A DNA stretch of 64,000 nucleotides from Panulirus ornatus (GCF_036320965.1 NC_092235.1:25309976-25373975); one strand, 5' to 3'. Counted from the first letter of the stretch, positions 10,079-21,218 are shown. Translations and numbers: made by a program. Notes: a model not told the origin generated them from the letters alone.

Positions 10079-10545
10079 TGATGGTCGGATCTCGGCCCAT
10101 CAGCCCCGCCGACCGCAGGTTTAACGATGTGTTTACCTTCCAAAAGTTTAACGGACGCTCGTTTTACACCGGGGCTTGACCACTTACGTTTAACGACACT
10201 TTTACTGCCATTTTTTTTTTTCTTCTCTCTACTCGACGTTGGACTCCCTTGTCGTACTCCAATACATTTTACTTCAACGTTTGCGTCAGCCTCGCGACGT
10301 TTTGCAAGTGCGGGGTTCCAGCGCGTTTTATTTGCGTTTTCTTTCGCGTTTCATTGTTTTTCCCCGACGTTTTAATTAAAGCTATAATTCAGGTTTCATC
10401 TCTCGAGGAGTATTTCAGGTTTTATGTGGCGTTATCTCGCTTGCTTTAATTAAAGATGGATAAGAACCGTAATCCCGAGTTATATTACTCCCTTCTATTG
10501 TATTTCTCTCACTCTATCTTTTTTATTTTCTGTCGCCCTTGACCG
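10079..10545. other. Unique sequence, no gene recognised
   Basis: CG- and T-rich DNA with repeated GACG(T)TTT words between about 10140 and 10370 (AACGTTT, GACGTTT, GCGTTTT), possibly an old degenerate repeat. No coding signal. Confidence 0.5.
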
Positions 10546-10612
10546 CGACGGTACGACCCTTGAGTGTCGTGGCCTGGCCTTTGACCTCTGGCCCTTGAGG
10601 GTCAGGTCAACC
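10546..10612 (+). repeat. 21-bp family, single unit with GACCT edge
   Basis: One GCGACGGTACGACCCTTGAGTG unit followed by TGGCCTGGCCTTTGACCT and GGGTCAGGTCAAC, the same edge sequence seen beside the 21-bp units near 43900 and 57990. Confidence 0.75.
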
Positions 10613-10668
10613 GTAGTTTTCTGTAGCCTGTGTTGTTCATCTGTCTCCGTCTGTAGTGGTGTGTTCTG

Positions 10669-10835
10669 TCCCGTCTCCTTCTATAGTGGTGGGTGGGGAG
10701 GAGCCTTCTGCCTCGCTATCCTGTCTCCATCTATAGTGGTGGGTGGCGAGGAGCCTTCTGCCTCGCTATCCTGTCTCCATCTATAGTGGTGATGGATGTC
10801 AAGGATCCTTTTGCCATACTATCCTGTTTCCATCT
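10669..10835 (+). repeat. 50-bp minisatellite, locus 1, ~3 copies
   Basis: Units of CTGTCTCCATCTATAGTGGTGGGTGG plus a GAGGAGCCTTCTGCCTCGCTAT segment; the third copy is decayed. The same unit forms a longer array at 16471-16701. Confidence 0.9.
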
Positions 10836-11346
10836 CCGTCGGCCACGGATGTAGGATATCAGTACGAGCGTGTGGCTGATAACTTCGTCTTGTGTTCTTC
10901 ACACGTACTGTCCTCCTCCATCCTGCCTCACCCATACCACCCAGCCAGCCCCCCTTTAGGGCTCCCCGTCCCGCGGGTCGCCGTGAGGGTTGACGAGGGG
11001 AAGGGGGAGGATGAGGGGTGGGTGGTTCCTCCTGTGGTAGATGGGGGTCTCGGAGACATGCTCCCCTCCCATGGCCGCCGACCTCGCCAGTCAATATGAG
11101 GGTCAAGAGCTTGGCGAAGCCCTCCCCTCGCCCCCTCCCCTTCCTTCCCCCCCTCTCCCTCCTTCCCTCCACCACCCCAAAACCTCTTGGCCTGGGGGTC
11201 AAGAGGCTGAGGGGAAAGGCTCTGGCAACAACCTCTTGGCCTGAGGGGTAGGGGGTTCAAGACTTCCTCCTCCTCCTCCTCCCGGAAAAATCGCGGAGAT
11301 TTTTTTTCCCCTAGCAAGATAACGTAGCCGGCCTGACCCAGGCACA

Positions 11347-11349
<3 letters not shown>
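10836..11349. other. Unique sequence with C-rich patches
   Basis: No recognisable gene. Two CCTCTTGGCCTG copies at about 11183-11245 resemble CCTCTTGGCTTGGGG near 57590-57640. A (CTC)n run lies at about 11262-11282. Confidence 0.5.

Positions 11350-11438
<89 letters not shown>
11350..11438. repeat. Compound (TA)n(TG)n microsatellite
   Basis: About 27 TA dinucleotides followed directly by about 17 TG. Confidence 0.97.
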
Positions 11439-11441
<3 letters not shown>

Positions 11442-11983
11442 CGGGTATTACTGTGTTTGTATGTTTCATGTTATTTGCAACCAGTTCATGTTATTGACTC
11501 AATATCTGCACTGACATATGTCTGGTTATTTGTGTTTGCGCTTAATTGTTTAACGTTTTTTTTTTTTTTTTTTGACGAGCGTCGTGTTTTTGCACCGTAA
11601 TTGAATTTCCATATAGTCGGATTATTTTTTTTCTTTCTCTCTTTTTTTTTCGTGTTATTGGGTGGCAATACTGGTTGGGATGGGCAGGTGCCTCGGTGGT
11701 GATGGTAATATCTTTTTTTCCCCCGATGTATTGTGGCTGTTGTTAGGAGAGTCGTGTGTTGTATTCTGCACATGGTTAGAGATGATGGTTAACCCCGCGT
11801 TGTATGTAGTGTGGTGTGGTTTCTAGTGGAGTTGTCTATCGCATCCTGTTGTATTTACTGAAGTGGACGAGTTGTTGTTGATCTCTGATGTGTTCTCGTT
11901 GTTGTCAGGGGAATTGTTTGCTGTATTCTGTAGTTGGTAGACAGGAGAAGGGATTGTGGACTGATGGGACTGGGGTAGGGGTG
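11439..11983. other. T-rich unique sequence
   Basis: Poly-T runs at about 11556-11572 and 11626-11650. No gene recognised. Confidence 0.5.
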
Positions 11984-12135
11984 GGAGGAGATGTATGTGG
12001 TGGAGCTATCTACTGTGGGTGAGGGGGAGATGTATGTGGTGGAGCTATCTACTGTGGGTGAGGGGGAGATGTATATGGTTTAGCTATCTACTGTGGGTGA
12101 GGGGGAGATGTATGTGGTGGACCTATCTACTGTAT
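11984..12135 (+). repeat. 39-bp minisatellite, ~4 copies
   Basis: Unit GAGATGTATGTGGTGGAGC followed by TATCTACTGTGGGTGAGGGG. Confidence 0.92.
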
Positions 12136-12252
12136 TCTACTGTTGGTGTTTGATATGGATGAGTTGTACGTCAGTCTGTATAGAATACGTCTTTTTATCA
12201 TGTCTTTAAGTCGGCAGTTAAGTGATCTGTTTACCATTGAACATCGTAGGTA

Positions 12253-12752
12253 CTTCATAAGTCTTCTGTGTATTGAGGTGTTCAGGTGCAGTTGGTAGAT
12301 GGTTCTATAAGTGGTCTGCGTACTGAGGTCTTTAGGTAGAGTTGGTAGTTGTGTAAGTGGTCTGTGTACTGAGGTGTTTAGGTAGAGTTGGTGGTTGTGT
12401 AAGTGGTCTGTGTACTGAGGTGTTTAGGTAGAGTTGGTGGTTGTGTAAGTGGTCTGTGTACTGAGGTGTTTAGGTAGAGTTGGTGGTTGTGTAAGTGGTC
12501 TGTGTACTGAGGTGTTTAGGTAGAGTTGGTAGTTGTGTAAGTGGTCTGTGTACTGAGGTGTTTAGGTAGAGTTGGTGGTTGTGTAAGTGGTCTGTGTACT
12601 GAGGTGTTTAGGTAGAGTTGGTGGTTGTGTAAGTGGTCTGTGTACTGAGGTGTTTAGGTAGAGTTGGTGGTTGTGTAAGTGGTCTGTGTACTGAGGTGTT
12701 TAGGTAGAGTTGGTGGTTGTGTAAGTGGTCTGTGTACTGAGGTGTTTAGGTT
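12253..12752 (+). repeat. 46-bp minisatellite, ~10 copies
   Basis: Unit AAGTGGTCTGTGTACTGAGG followed by TGTTTAGGTAGAGTTGGTGGTTGTGT. The outermost left copies are diverged and the central copies nearly identical, differing mainly by TGGTGG versus TGGTAG. Confidence 0.95.
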
Positions 12753-12837
12753 TCCTAATTACCCTTGTCTTGTCTGTGGTGCTGCGATGGGCTGGGCTGT
12801 GGCCGGGAGCAAGGTGCAAGAGGCTGTGGCATGTGTA

Positions 12838-13096
12838 GCTCAAGGGTCGTACCGTCGTGTTCGAGGATCGCACCGTCGTGCTTAGGTGTCGTACCATCGT
12901 GCTCATGTGTCGCACCGTCGTGCTCATGTGTCGTGCCGTCGTGCTCGGGTGTCGCACCGTCGTGCTCATGTGTTGTACCGTCGTGCTCAGGTATCGTACC
13001 ATCGTGTTCGGGTGTCGTACCGTCGTGCTCAGGTGTCGTACCGTCGTGCTCATGTGTCGCACCGTCGTGCTCATGTGTCGTACCGTCGTGCTATCC
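12838..13096 (-). repeat. 21-bp minisatellite array, reverse orientation, ~12 copies
   Basis: Units such as GGTGTCGTACCGTCGTGCTCA, the reverse complement of the 4.2 kb family, here with TGTCGCACC and TGTTGTACC variants. Frames of 71-124 codons on both strands are artefacts. Confidence 0.95.
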
Positions 13097-13128
13097 TTTA
13101 AATCTCTCAGTCCCGCTTGTGTGAAGGC

Positions 13129-13152
13129 CGTCCGTCCGTCCGTCCGTCCGTC
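13129..13152. repeat. (GTCC)n microsatellite
   Basis: Six tandem GTCC or CCGT tetranucleotides. Confidence 0.93.
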
Positions 13153-13277
13153 TCTCTCCTACGCACTTCCCTCGAACAGCGAAACAGGGAATGTTCACCA
13201 CACGTCTCGTGTGTGAAGTGGGCCGCAGGACAGAGGCAAGACGCTGCATGTGATGCTCGCCAGACGACACACACCGC

Positions 13278-13312
13278 TTCCTCCCCTCCTCCTCCTCCTC
13301 CTCCTCCCCCCA
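13278..13312. repeat. (CTC)n microsatellite
   Basis: About nine CTC trinucleotides ending in a C run. Confidence 0.9.
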
Positions 13313-13572
13313 TCTGAACGTGAAGGGGGGGAGAGGGGGCTGCTGGGGTGAGGTCTGGGGGGGGGGTGGTCAGGAAGGTCCTCTAAGGAGGAAGACCACC
13401 TCCTCCCCCCCCTCCCCCCCACCTACATCACACTGGGAAAGAGGAAAAAAAACTGAATCTTAGCATCTCGAGCCAGTTACCAAAATAGTGAGGTCACCTT
13501 CCGCGTCTTGAGAGACAGAATGGAGTATAATATACTGTGATTAGTGTGTCTTGTGGGCGGGTTAGTGAAGTG

Positions 13573-13575
<3 letters not shown>

Positions 13576-13656
<81 letters not shown>
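13576..13656. repeat. (CA)n microsatellite with CATA interruptions
   Basis: Long AC tract interrupted twice by ATAC near 13612 and 13622. Confidence 0.97.
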
Positions 13657-13658
<2 letters not shown>

Positions 13659-13772
13659 AAGACAGGGAGGCCTAATTGGTGACACGTCACGGGAACGACC
13701 GTGAATGCTGGTAACTATAGTGATTATCTCCGTCCACTGCTAAAATGTTGAAGGACCCCCCGACGTCAGGCG

Positions 13773-13775
<3 letters not shown>

Positions 13776-13857
<82 letters not shown>
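13776..13857. repeat. (CT)n microsatellite
   Basis: About 41 CT dinucleotides. Confidence 0.98.
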
Positions 13858-13860
<3 letters not shown>

Positions 13861-13999
13861 GGGGGAAATGCACTGAATTGGGTAAAAGGCCAGAGTTGCC
13901 TCCTTGTGATGTGGTGTGCTGGACCCTGCCCCCCCCCGCCCCCCCCAGCCACTTACGGGAGCGTTATATGAGGGGGGGGGGTAGTAGTAGGGTTAGGGG

Positions 14000-14475
14000 G
14001 CCACCCACTTAGGATTTTTGTTTGACGGTGCCACTTAGTGGGGGTAATGTTATTTACAGGGGCCACCGAGTGAGGATTGTTACAGTGGGGCCACTCAGTG
14101 GGGAATAATGTATGGGGTAATCATGTATGAGAGGTGTTGTCTCGGGTCGTAGTAGGATTACTTGAGTAGGCCACCGAGTGAGGATTCCGTTTAGCTTGGC
14201 CACTTAGTGAGGATTCTGTGTTTCTACGCCACCGATTGAGGATTTTGCTTTGCTAGACCACTCAGTGAGGATTAGATTTGAGGGGAGGGGGGGTGAGCAC
14301 CGAGAGAGGATTTTGCTCTTCCGGGCCACTCAGTGAGGATTACGTGAGGGAGACGACTGAGTGAGGATTGTTTTACTGGGCCACTTAGAGAGGATTATGT
14401 GTGTGGGGGAGTCTGTGAGAATTTCACTTAGTGGGACCCTGAAATAAACGTTAAGTTCACTGGGCCACTCAGTAG
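14000..14475 (+). repeat. Degenerate minisatellite GGCCACTYAGTGAGGATT, ~12 copies
   Basis: GCCACT(C/T)AGTG(A/G)GG and GCCACCGAGTGAGGATT alternate at irregular 37-50 bp spacing, with a variable T/G-rich linker. The order ACCGAG then CTCAG suggests an older two-unit repeat. No gene. Confidence 0.8.
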
Positions 14476-14965
14476 GGACAGAAGTATTTTGGGGGAATCG
14501 CTTATAGTCAAATATTTCTTAATCTGTCTTCAGAAAAATGTGTGATGATGATAATTTCATCTCTTCATGTAAGAGACCATTTCCTGGCTGATTATAATTG
14601 AAACGAGGTTTTCGTGAACACTGACACATATTTTTGCTCTTACTTTGAAGGTGAACACTACCAGAAGTCTCCGTGAGAAGTTATGATAATGAACCTAACA
14701 TATATCTTGTGGATGCTTTGATTCTGTAGATTTTTCAAGAATTAGAGAAATATTTTCTTTTTTTTTTTTGAGAGAGAGAATTTAGCTCGTCTCTTCCCTT
14801 CGTATGTTAGTTCCTGAGATTAATTTTATTAGAGGTAATGTCTTTAGTGAACGTTTGTCCCATAAAACGTTGCGCTAACGTTTAGTATATAGAGGTCGAC
14901 TTTCTGCTTAGCTGCGGGGTCATCATTTTCTTGATGTGGGGGTGGAAGGGAGGTCGGAGGCTATC
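14476..14965. other. Unique AT-rich sequence
   Basis: Poly-T run and a short GA run at about 14757-14780. No gene recognised. Confidence 0.5.
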
Positions 14966-15215
14966 TTCACTACACCCTCCTCGTCTGTAAACAACACCCT
15001 CATTATACCCTGGTCTTCACTACACTACACCTTCATTACGTCCTCATCTTCCCAGACACCCTTATCCTCACTACAGTCTCGTGTTCTGTTTACACCTGCC
15101 TCTCACTTTACCATCATCTTCACTATACCTTCATCTTCACCACAACATTTCTTCACTATATCCTCGTCGTCACTACACTAGGTTCATCATATGTTTACTT
15201 CAATCTTCACTGTAC
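14966..15215. repeat. Degenerate repeat TCTTCACTACACCNTCAT
   Basis: TCTTCACTACA, TCTTCACTATACC, CCTCATCTTC and similar words recur about 12 times at 15-25 bp spacing. The serine/threonine-rich frame is an artefact. Confidence 0.7.
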
Positions 15216-15221
15216 TCTTAT

Positions 15222-15303
<82 letters not shown>
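15222..15303. repeat. (CA)n microsatellite
   Basis: About 41 AC dinucleotides. Confidence 0.98.
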
Positions 15304-15305
<2 letters not shown>

Positions 15306-15522
15306 AGCATTATTAACATATACACAGTCTATGTGAGTAATGTTGTCATGGGAAGAGAGGAGAATGAATGTTGTTACTCTTATTTCAGTGTTGTTAATTG
15401 TTATTATCCTTTCATTGCAGGTAGGCGTGGCGGCGGAGGAGGGAAGCAGAGTTGTGACGTGGTAAAGTAGTGTAGTGAGTGTTCCTGGGGGGGGGGGGGT
15501 GGGGATGGTCCTAAAGGGATGG

Positions 15523-15529
15523 TATATAG

Positions 15530-15557
<28 letters not shown>
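15523..15557. repeat. (TA)n microsatellite
   Basis: About 16 TA units with one TAGA interruption. A G run precedes it at about 15487-15499. Confidence 0.93.
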
Positions 15558-15560
<3 letters not shown>

Positions 15561-16112
15561 ATGGTCTGTGCACCTGTTATCATCCCTGGCTTCCAGTGTG
15601 TTTTACTGGTAAGGAGTAGGAGTGAGGAGGAGCCCTTATGTGCTCGTGGATGATGATAGCGCATGCAGTGAGGTAGTAAGGAGAGAATCAAATGTACTGA
15701 TGCATGTTACCTGTAGTGTGTACTTATCTATATTGTTATTATTGTTATTGTGTTGTAAGAGGGAGTCTGCCAGTGCATCAGGTGATTACTGTGTGACCTT
15801 TGATGACATCCCCGAGGTGGGACTTTGTTTGTGACGTCGGTTTCTTCCGCTACACCGCTAAGCTTTTGGAACTTTTTTTTTTTGTTTACCTTCACTTGTT
15901 TTACTCAGCAGATACGAGAACTTGACCTATATTAAGAGGCTGGTTGTCCCCCTAACCCCGAAAACACTCTTGAATTTCTCTTGCTCTGTTTTTCTGTCTC
16001 GTAGGCCCACTTTTATAATGTGACATGCCAGGCCCCTGTCCTGGATGGGGGAGGACTCTAAATTCGTGCAGGAGAACTGAGGGTGTTGTTGATTGGAGCG
16101 CCCCATCCCTTG
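15558..16112. other. Unique sequence, no gene recognised
   Basis: Frames of 70 codons or so have no domain. Contains a poly-T run near 15872. Confidence 0.5.
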
Positions 16113-16160
<48 letters not shown>

Positions 16161-16171
16161 ATACACATACA
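16113..16171. repeat. (CA)n microsatellite
   Basis: About 22 AC units followed by imperfect CATACA units. Confidence 0.95.
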
Positions 16172-16389
16172 CGCCCACGCCAGACAACATCATGCACATC
16201 GCATGATGGAGGTGGAGGCCTCCAAGTGCTACCGCCCATCTAGGTTTAATTAGCCTCTGGTATACGACCGTAGTCACACGGCCCACTCTGCCTTCTGAGC
16301 TGGGGGCGGGAGGGCTGGCTGGCTGGTGGTGAACTGTGTGCACGATTCCTTGACCCCTGAGGTATGGTGGTGAGTTATTACAGGACCAG

Positions 16390-16470
16390 AATAGCTCTGA
16401 TGTAGCGCATCCCGTGAATGGTGTAGCTGTAATACAGCGCATCCCGTGGCTAGTTTAGTTGTAACATAGC
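16390..16470. repeat. Short tandem repeat GTAGCGCATCCCGTG, ~3 copies
   Basis: GTAGCGCATCCCGTGAATGG, ACAGCGCATCCCGTGGCTAG and a decayed CATAGCGTGCC follow each other at about 36-bp spacing, immediately left of the 50-bp array. Confidence 0.75.
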
Positions 16471-16701
16471 GTGCCTTCTGCTGTGTTGTCCTGTCTTCAT
16501 CTACAGTGGTGGATGGGCAGGAGCCTCCTGCTGTACTGTCCTGTCTCCATCTGTAGTGGTGGGTGGGGGAGGAGCCTTCTGCTGTACTGTCCTGTCTCCA
16601 TCTGTAGTGGTGGGTCGGGGAGGAGCCTCCTGCTGTACTGTCCTGTCTCCATCTGTAGTGGTGGGTGGGGAGGAGCCTTCTGCTGTACTGTCCTGTCTCC
16701 C
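16471..16701 (+). repeat. 50-bp minisatellite, locus 2, ~4.5 copies
   Basis: Unit GTCCTGTCTCCATCTGTAGT followed by GGTGGGTGGGGGAGGAGCCTTCTGCTGTACT. It shares most of its sequence with the array at 10669-10835, with CTGTACT replacing CCTCGCTAT. Confidence 0.94.
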
Positions 16702-16845
16702 CCCCATCTTCCCCCATGCATCACTCAGGGGTCTGTTCCTCCTCCCCACCTTCCCTGCTTTCCTCCCCACACTCCTTCCTGCTCACCTTTCCTTGCCAGG
16801 CAGGAGCTTTTTACTGTGCCAATCAATACGGTTCAATTATGAAGG

Positions 16846-16990
16846 GTGGTGGCGGCGGCGGTGGTGGGGGGGGGGGGGACCTTATGGTGCAACCAGCGGC
16901 ACCTGACATCCCCCCTCCACCCTCCACAACCCCCCTCCACCCCTCCACCCTCCACAACCACCAGCAGCAACCCCCCCACCTCACCACTCC
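16846..16990. repeat. G-rich then C-rich low-complexity DNA
   Basis: GGCGGCGGCGGTGG leading into a G run near 16865-16878, then CCACCCTCCACAACCCCC units at about 16910-16975. Confidence 0.75.
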
Positions 16991-17041
16991 CTCCACCCAC
17001 ACCCCTCTCTTGTTGTCTGTCCTTTTCTCTGTTTGTATATA

Positions 17042-17106
17042 TGATAGTAACAATAATGATGGTAATTATGATAATAATTATGATGATAATAATGATAATA
17101 ATAATG

Positions 17107-17159
<53 letters not shown>

Positions 17160-17193
17160 AATAATGATAATAATAGTAGTAGTAGTAGTAATG

Positions 17194-17247
<54 letters not shown>

Positions 17248-17345
17248 GTAATAATAATAATGATAATAATAATAACAATAATAATGATAATAATAATAAT
17301 GATAGCAATAGCAAATGATGATGCTAATGATAATTATGATAATTA
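17042..17345. repeat. (AAT)n-type microsatellite with GAT variants
   Basis: About 100 trinucleotides of ATA/AAT with ATG and a short (TAG)n patch near 17174. The asparagine-rich, isoleucine-rich and leucine-rich frames here are pure repeat translations. Confidence 0.97.
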
Positions 17346-17932
<587 letters not shown>

Positions 17933-17934
17933 TG

Positions 17935-17983
<49 letters not shown>

Positions 17984-17998
17984 TGTGTGTGTGTGTGT
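17935..17998. repeat. (GT)n microsatellite
   Basis: About 30 GT units with a single TC interruption. Confidence 0.96.
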
Positions 17999-18079
17999 AA
18001 ATCATTGTGGTTCGTCCTCCTTTATATAATGTTTTGATATAGTTGTCAGGAGCTCCCTCCCTCCCTTTGGAGACCTGTC

Positions 18080-18137
18080 AGCAGGGAGCACCGGTGGCTG
18101 ACAGCCTCCTGACGGGTGTCAGCCGGTGCGCCCTGCT
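18080..18137. repeat. Long GC-rich hairpin
   Basis: AGCAGGGAGCACCGG-TG-GCTGACA at 18080-18103 pairs with TGTCAGCCGGTGCGCCCTGCT at 18117-18137. There is one mismatch, a 2-nt bulge and a 13-nt loop. Confidence 0.75.
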
Positions 18138-18178
18138 AGCAAGATGATTTTGTCAGTCATTCTGGAAAGTGTGTGTGA

Positions 18179-18184
<6 letters not shown>

Positions 18185-18270
<86 letters not shown>
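18185..18270. repeat. (GA)n microsatellite
   Basis: About 43 GA dinucleotides. Confidence 0.98.
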
Positions 18271-18274
<4 letters not shown>

Positions 18275-18362
18275 GTGAACCATCCTTCACATATACGCCG
18301 GGGCGCAGGGACGTAAACCGTTTACAATTTACAAAGTTCCTTTCAGAAGGCACTTGCTGTAT

Positions 18363-18480
<118 letters not shown>

Positions 18481-18519
18481 TTTTACAACCTCAGGATCCG
18501 TTTTGTTTAGCTCATATAG

Positions 18520-18577
18520 TGTATGCTGCGCTACACGCAGGAGCAGGTAAATGATGGACTCCTTTGGAGCTCAGGAG
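18520..18577 (+). repeat. Dispersed repeat family GCTGCGCT, copy 2 (partial)
   Basis: GCTGCGCTACACGCAGGAGCAGG, then AAATGATGGACTCCTTTGG, aligns with the copies at 7014, 40757 and 56828. Confidence 0.6.
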
Positions 18578-18635
18578 TCGCACCATTCGTGCTTAGGGGG
18601 TCGTATGGACGTGCTGAGGGGTCGTACCATGTTGC
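18578..18635 (-). repeat. 21-bp family, ~2.5 decayed units
   Basis: GGAGTCGCACCATTCGTGCTTA, then GGGGTCGTATGGACGTGCTGA, then GGGGTCGTACCATG: three diverged reverse-orientation units. Confidence 0.75.
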
Positions 18636-19015
18636 CCACGGTGGGGAGGGAGCGTCATTAAGGAGGCCTCGATTGCTGGCAAGAAACTGTGTGGCAGAAG
18701 CGCCACCCACCAGCCAGCCTCCAGCAGCTCCCATGCACAGTTGGCAACGCTGCCCGCAATCATGGCTTCTGTTTTTTTTTTTGTTATTATTATTATGTTG
18801 CTGGGATGGTGGTGTGGGGGGGATGGAAGAGGGAGGCTGTGAGGGGTGGATTTGGAAGAAATTGGAAGTGGAAACGAGGGTGCCGGAGGGGGTGGAAGGC
18901 TAAGGAAGGTGCGCGTGGAATAGTGATGATGGGGGGATATATGAGGGGAAACAGGAAGGTGAGGGGAGCGGGAGAGGGGAAAGATAAAGGAACGGGTGAC
19001 CCAGCCCTGGACCCT
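18636..19015. other. Non-coding, G-rich on the right
   Basis: Poly-T/(ATT) patch at about 18770-18796, then a G/A-rich stretch. No gene recognised. Confidence 0.45.
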
Positions 19016-19345
19016 CGTGTGTCAGGTCGGCACTGCGAGGTCAGGGTCAGGTCTCAGGTGTGGTCGGCGGGCAACACTGGTTCTGATCGCGTGCTGAGTG
19101 TGACCCTGAACCCAGTGGCCTCTTGAGCACGACCTCACGACTCGAACACGACGGGACGACCTTTTTAAGCGCACGACGGGACGACCTTTACGTATGACGG
19201 TCTGGCCTTTGATCTGAACCTTTTGGGGCAAGTCTAAAGGCTTGGCTGTCGTACCCAGGGGTCGTACCGTCGTGCTCTAGGGTCATGCCTTGGTATACAA
19301 GGGTCGCACCGTCGTGCTCAAGGGTCGTGTACCGTCGTGTTATAG
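19016..19345. repeat. 21-bp family in inverted arrangement with AGGTCA-rich edge
   Basis: About 19016-19060 holds repeated AGGTCAGGGTCAGGTC words. At 19128-19200 units read forward (GAGCACGACCTCACGACTCG, AACACGACGGGACGACC). After a centre containing GGCCTTTGATCTGAACC, units at 19245-19345 read in reverse (GGGGTCGTACCGTCGTGCTC). The two half arrays therefore point toward each other. Confidence 0.8.
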
Positions 19346-19641
19346 TAGTGTTGTTGTTGTGTGTGGCTGGAACCGTTGTGGAGTGCAGTCAGATGCGCCG
19401 CTCTCTCTTGGTTTCCGGTCTTACCTTCTTAAAGTCTCGGATGCTCTCCATAAGGGAAGGGCGCTTATGCGAAATTCCCTCTGTGAAGAGTAGTGAAAAG
19501 TGAGGTTACATCAGGAGAGAAGATAAACATTTGGAGGCGGGGAACGTCCGAGAACTTGCCCTGTGGAAATATTCCAAACGTTATGGACCAAACCAGCGGA
19601 GACATTGAGGAAGTTCCATTGCGATCATATACATAGACTGG

Positions 19642-20091
19642 ATCATTTCAGCTCTAGGAGCCACGAAAGCCTTCAGGCCACAGCGATGTATATAGTAAGG
19701 TGGTGGGAGAAGCAGCGCAGGAACCTAACCTCAGACTGTGATCTGTAGGCCCCAGACTCGAACCCTGCTTATAGTGGACGTCCAGTCATTTCAGCTCCAG
19801 GAGCCACGAAAGCCTTCAGGCCACAGCGATATATATATATATAAATAGTAAGGTTGGTGGGAGAAGCAGCGCAGGAACCTAACCTCAGACTGTGATCTGT
19901 AGGCCCCAGACTCGAACCCTGCTTATAGTGCACGTCCAGTCATTTTAGCTCCAGGAGCCACGAAAGCCTTCAGGCCACAGCGATATATATATATATATAA
20001 ATAGTAAGGTTGGTGGGAGAAGCAGCGCAGGAACCTAACCTCAGACTGTGATCTGTAGGCCCCAGACTCGAACCCTGCTTATAGTGGACGT
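19642..20091 (+). repeat. ~155-bp tandem triplication with embedded (AT)n
   Basis: Three copies from ATTT(C/T)AGCTC(T/C)AGGAGCCACG through GACTCGAACCCTGCTTATAG. The periods measured at ATCTGTAGGC are 154 (19741 to 19895) and 156 (19895 to 20051). Copy 1 has GATGTATATAG where copies 2 and 3 have (AT)7 and (AT)8. The CGAACCCTGC word resembles part of a tRNA B box, but no tRNA fold is present. Confidence 0.93.
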
Positions 20092-20340
20092 GAAGCTGGA
20101 GAAGTTCGGCTTAGCGAGGCGGTCACTCCCCCGGAGGAGCCGCTGGAGATGACAGCCGCAGAGTTGGGTCGAGGGAAAGCCTCCTCCGCTGGATGTGGTG
20201 TTGGGGTGGGGTAAAGGCCTTAGAAAACGGTGATGGGCTAACCTAGCCTTAGAAAACGGTGGGAGGCTCAGAAGGCCACACTGGGCGCTGAGGGGGGGAA
20301 AAGGGCCCGAGAGAGAGAGGAATATCAGGGTGGGGGACCA
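20092..20340. repeat. Short duplication CCTTAGAAAACGGTG
   Basis: Two copies at about 20218 and 20250. The rest of the stretch is unique and has no gene signal. Confidence 0.55.
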
Positions 20341-20760
20341 TTAGTGGTACCGCTTTTCAAGGTTCTTACTAATGTAGGTACCCAGCGTGACCCCCTAAAG
20401 CAGGTCACTTTACTTGCTGGGAGGTTCAAGTTGAACCCAAAGTCCTCCATGTTCGCTGGAGGTGGACCTCTTAACTCCATGGACTTCGAAAAATGACGTC
20501 TCAACGTCGACCTCTTCACATGACCCAGTGACTTGGTCTTACCATCTCGAATAACCCCCTTCGAGGTTAACCTCGAACCTTAACCCTTCCAGAACTGACT
20601 GACGACCTCCCCTGGTAAACCTCAGACTTGACCTTGAATGACCGTCAAAGTTGAGGGTGCAGGCTGACCAGGGCGGGCTCCCCCCCCCCCCCCCCCAGTC
20701 CTCGCGGCCCCTAGCCAACTTGGGGTGGAAGTCGTACACGGGACCTGGCGTGAAGAGGGA
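20341..20760. other. Unique sequence with many GACCTC/AACCTC words
   Basis: GACCTC, GACCTT, AACCTC and GAGGTT hexamers recur, and a C run lies at about 20681-20696. Minus-strand frames of 64-66 codons have fairly normal composition but no recognisable domain. Confidence 0.45.
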
Positions 20761-21149
20761 GACCCCCCTTGGGAACGGATAGTGCCTACCTACCCTTAAG
20801 GGCCGACCCTCACCACGATGACCAGTTTGTTATGTGCCTTATGTACTAACACCCTCTCCCCTCCTCCCTCCTCCTCCTTCCAGACGACCCTCCCTTGCGC
20901 CTTTGTCACACCGTTTTCCTCCTGTTATATTTTTCACAGTATGTCGTACAGATCTGGCGAGACGTTATGTGTGTAAGGGTATCGAGTACTGCTTCAACTG
21001 GGGATGGAAAGGTGTACGAAGCAATGTCGAAGCGTTCGTAATGATATGGAAATCCGCAGGACGAATTTCAGATGCTAACAAGGAGATCAAAATGTTCAGA
21101 AATGAAATTCAGGCGGAGAATGCAATGCTGGAAAATGAAGCCTCGCGTC

Positions 21150-21151
<2 letters not shown>
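20761..21151. other. Unique sequence, no gene recognised
   Basis: A plus-strand frame opens at 20834 and runs into the following (GA)n. Its non-repeat part has mixed composition but matches no family I know. Confidence 0.45.

Positions 21152-21218
<67 letters not shown>

Noticed and set aside
9480..10179. Three overlapping 195-221 codon plus frames
   Set aside because: Pyrimidine-rich DNA has few stops in any plus frame; all three frames being open at once argues against coding.
16665..17318. Asparagine/aspartate-rich frame of 217 codons
   Set aside because: Translation of the (AAT)n-type microsatellite.
19749..20085. CGAACCCTGC words repeated three times, tRNA-like
   Set aside because: They are one position of a 155-bp tandem triplication and no cloverleaf forms.
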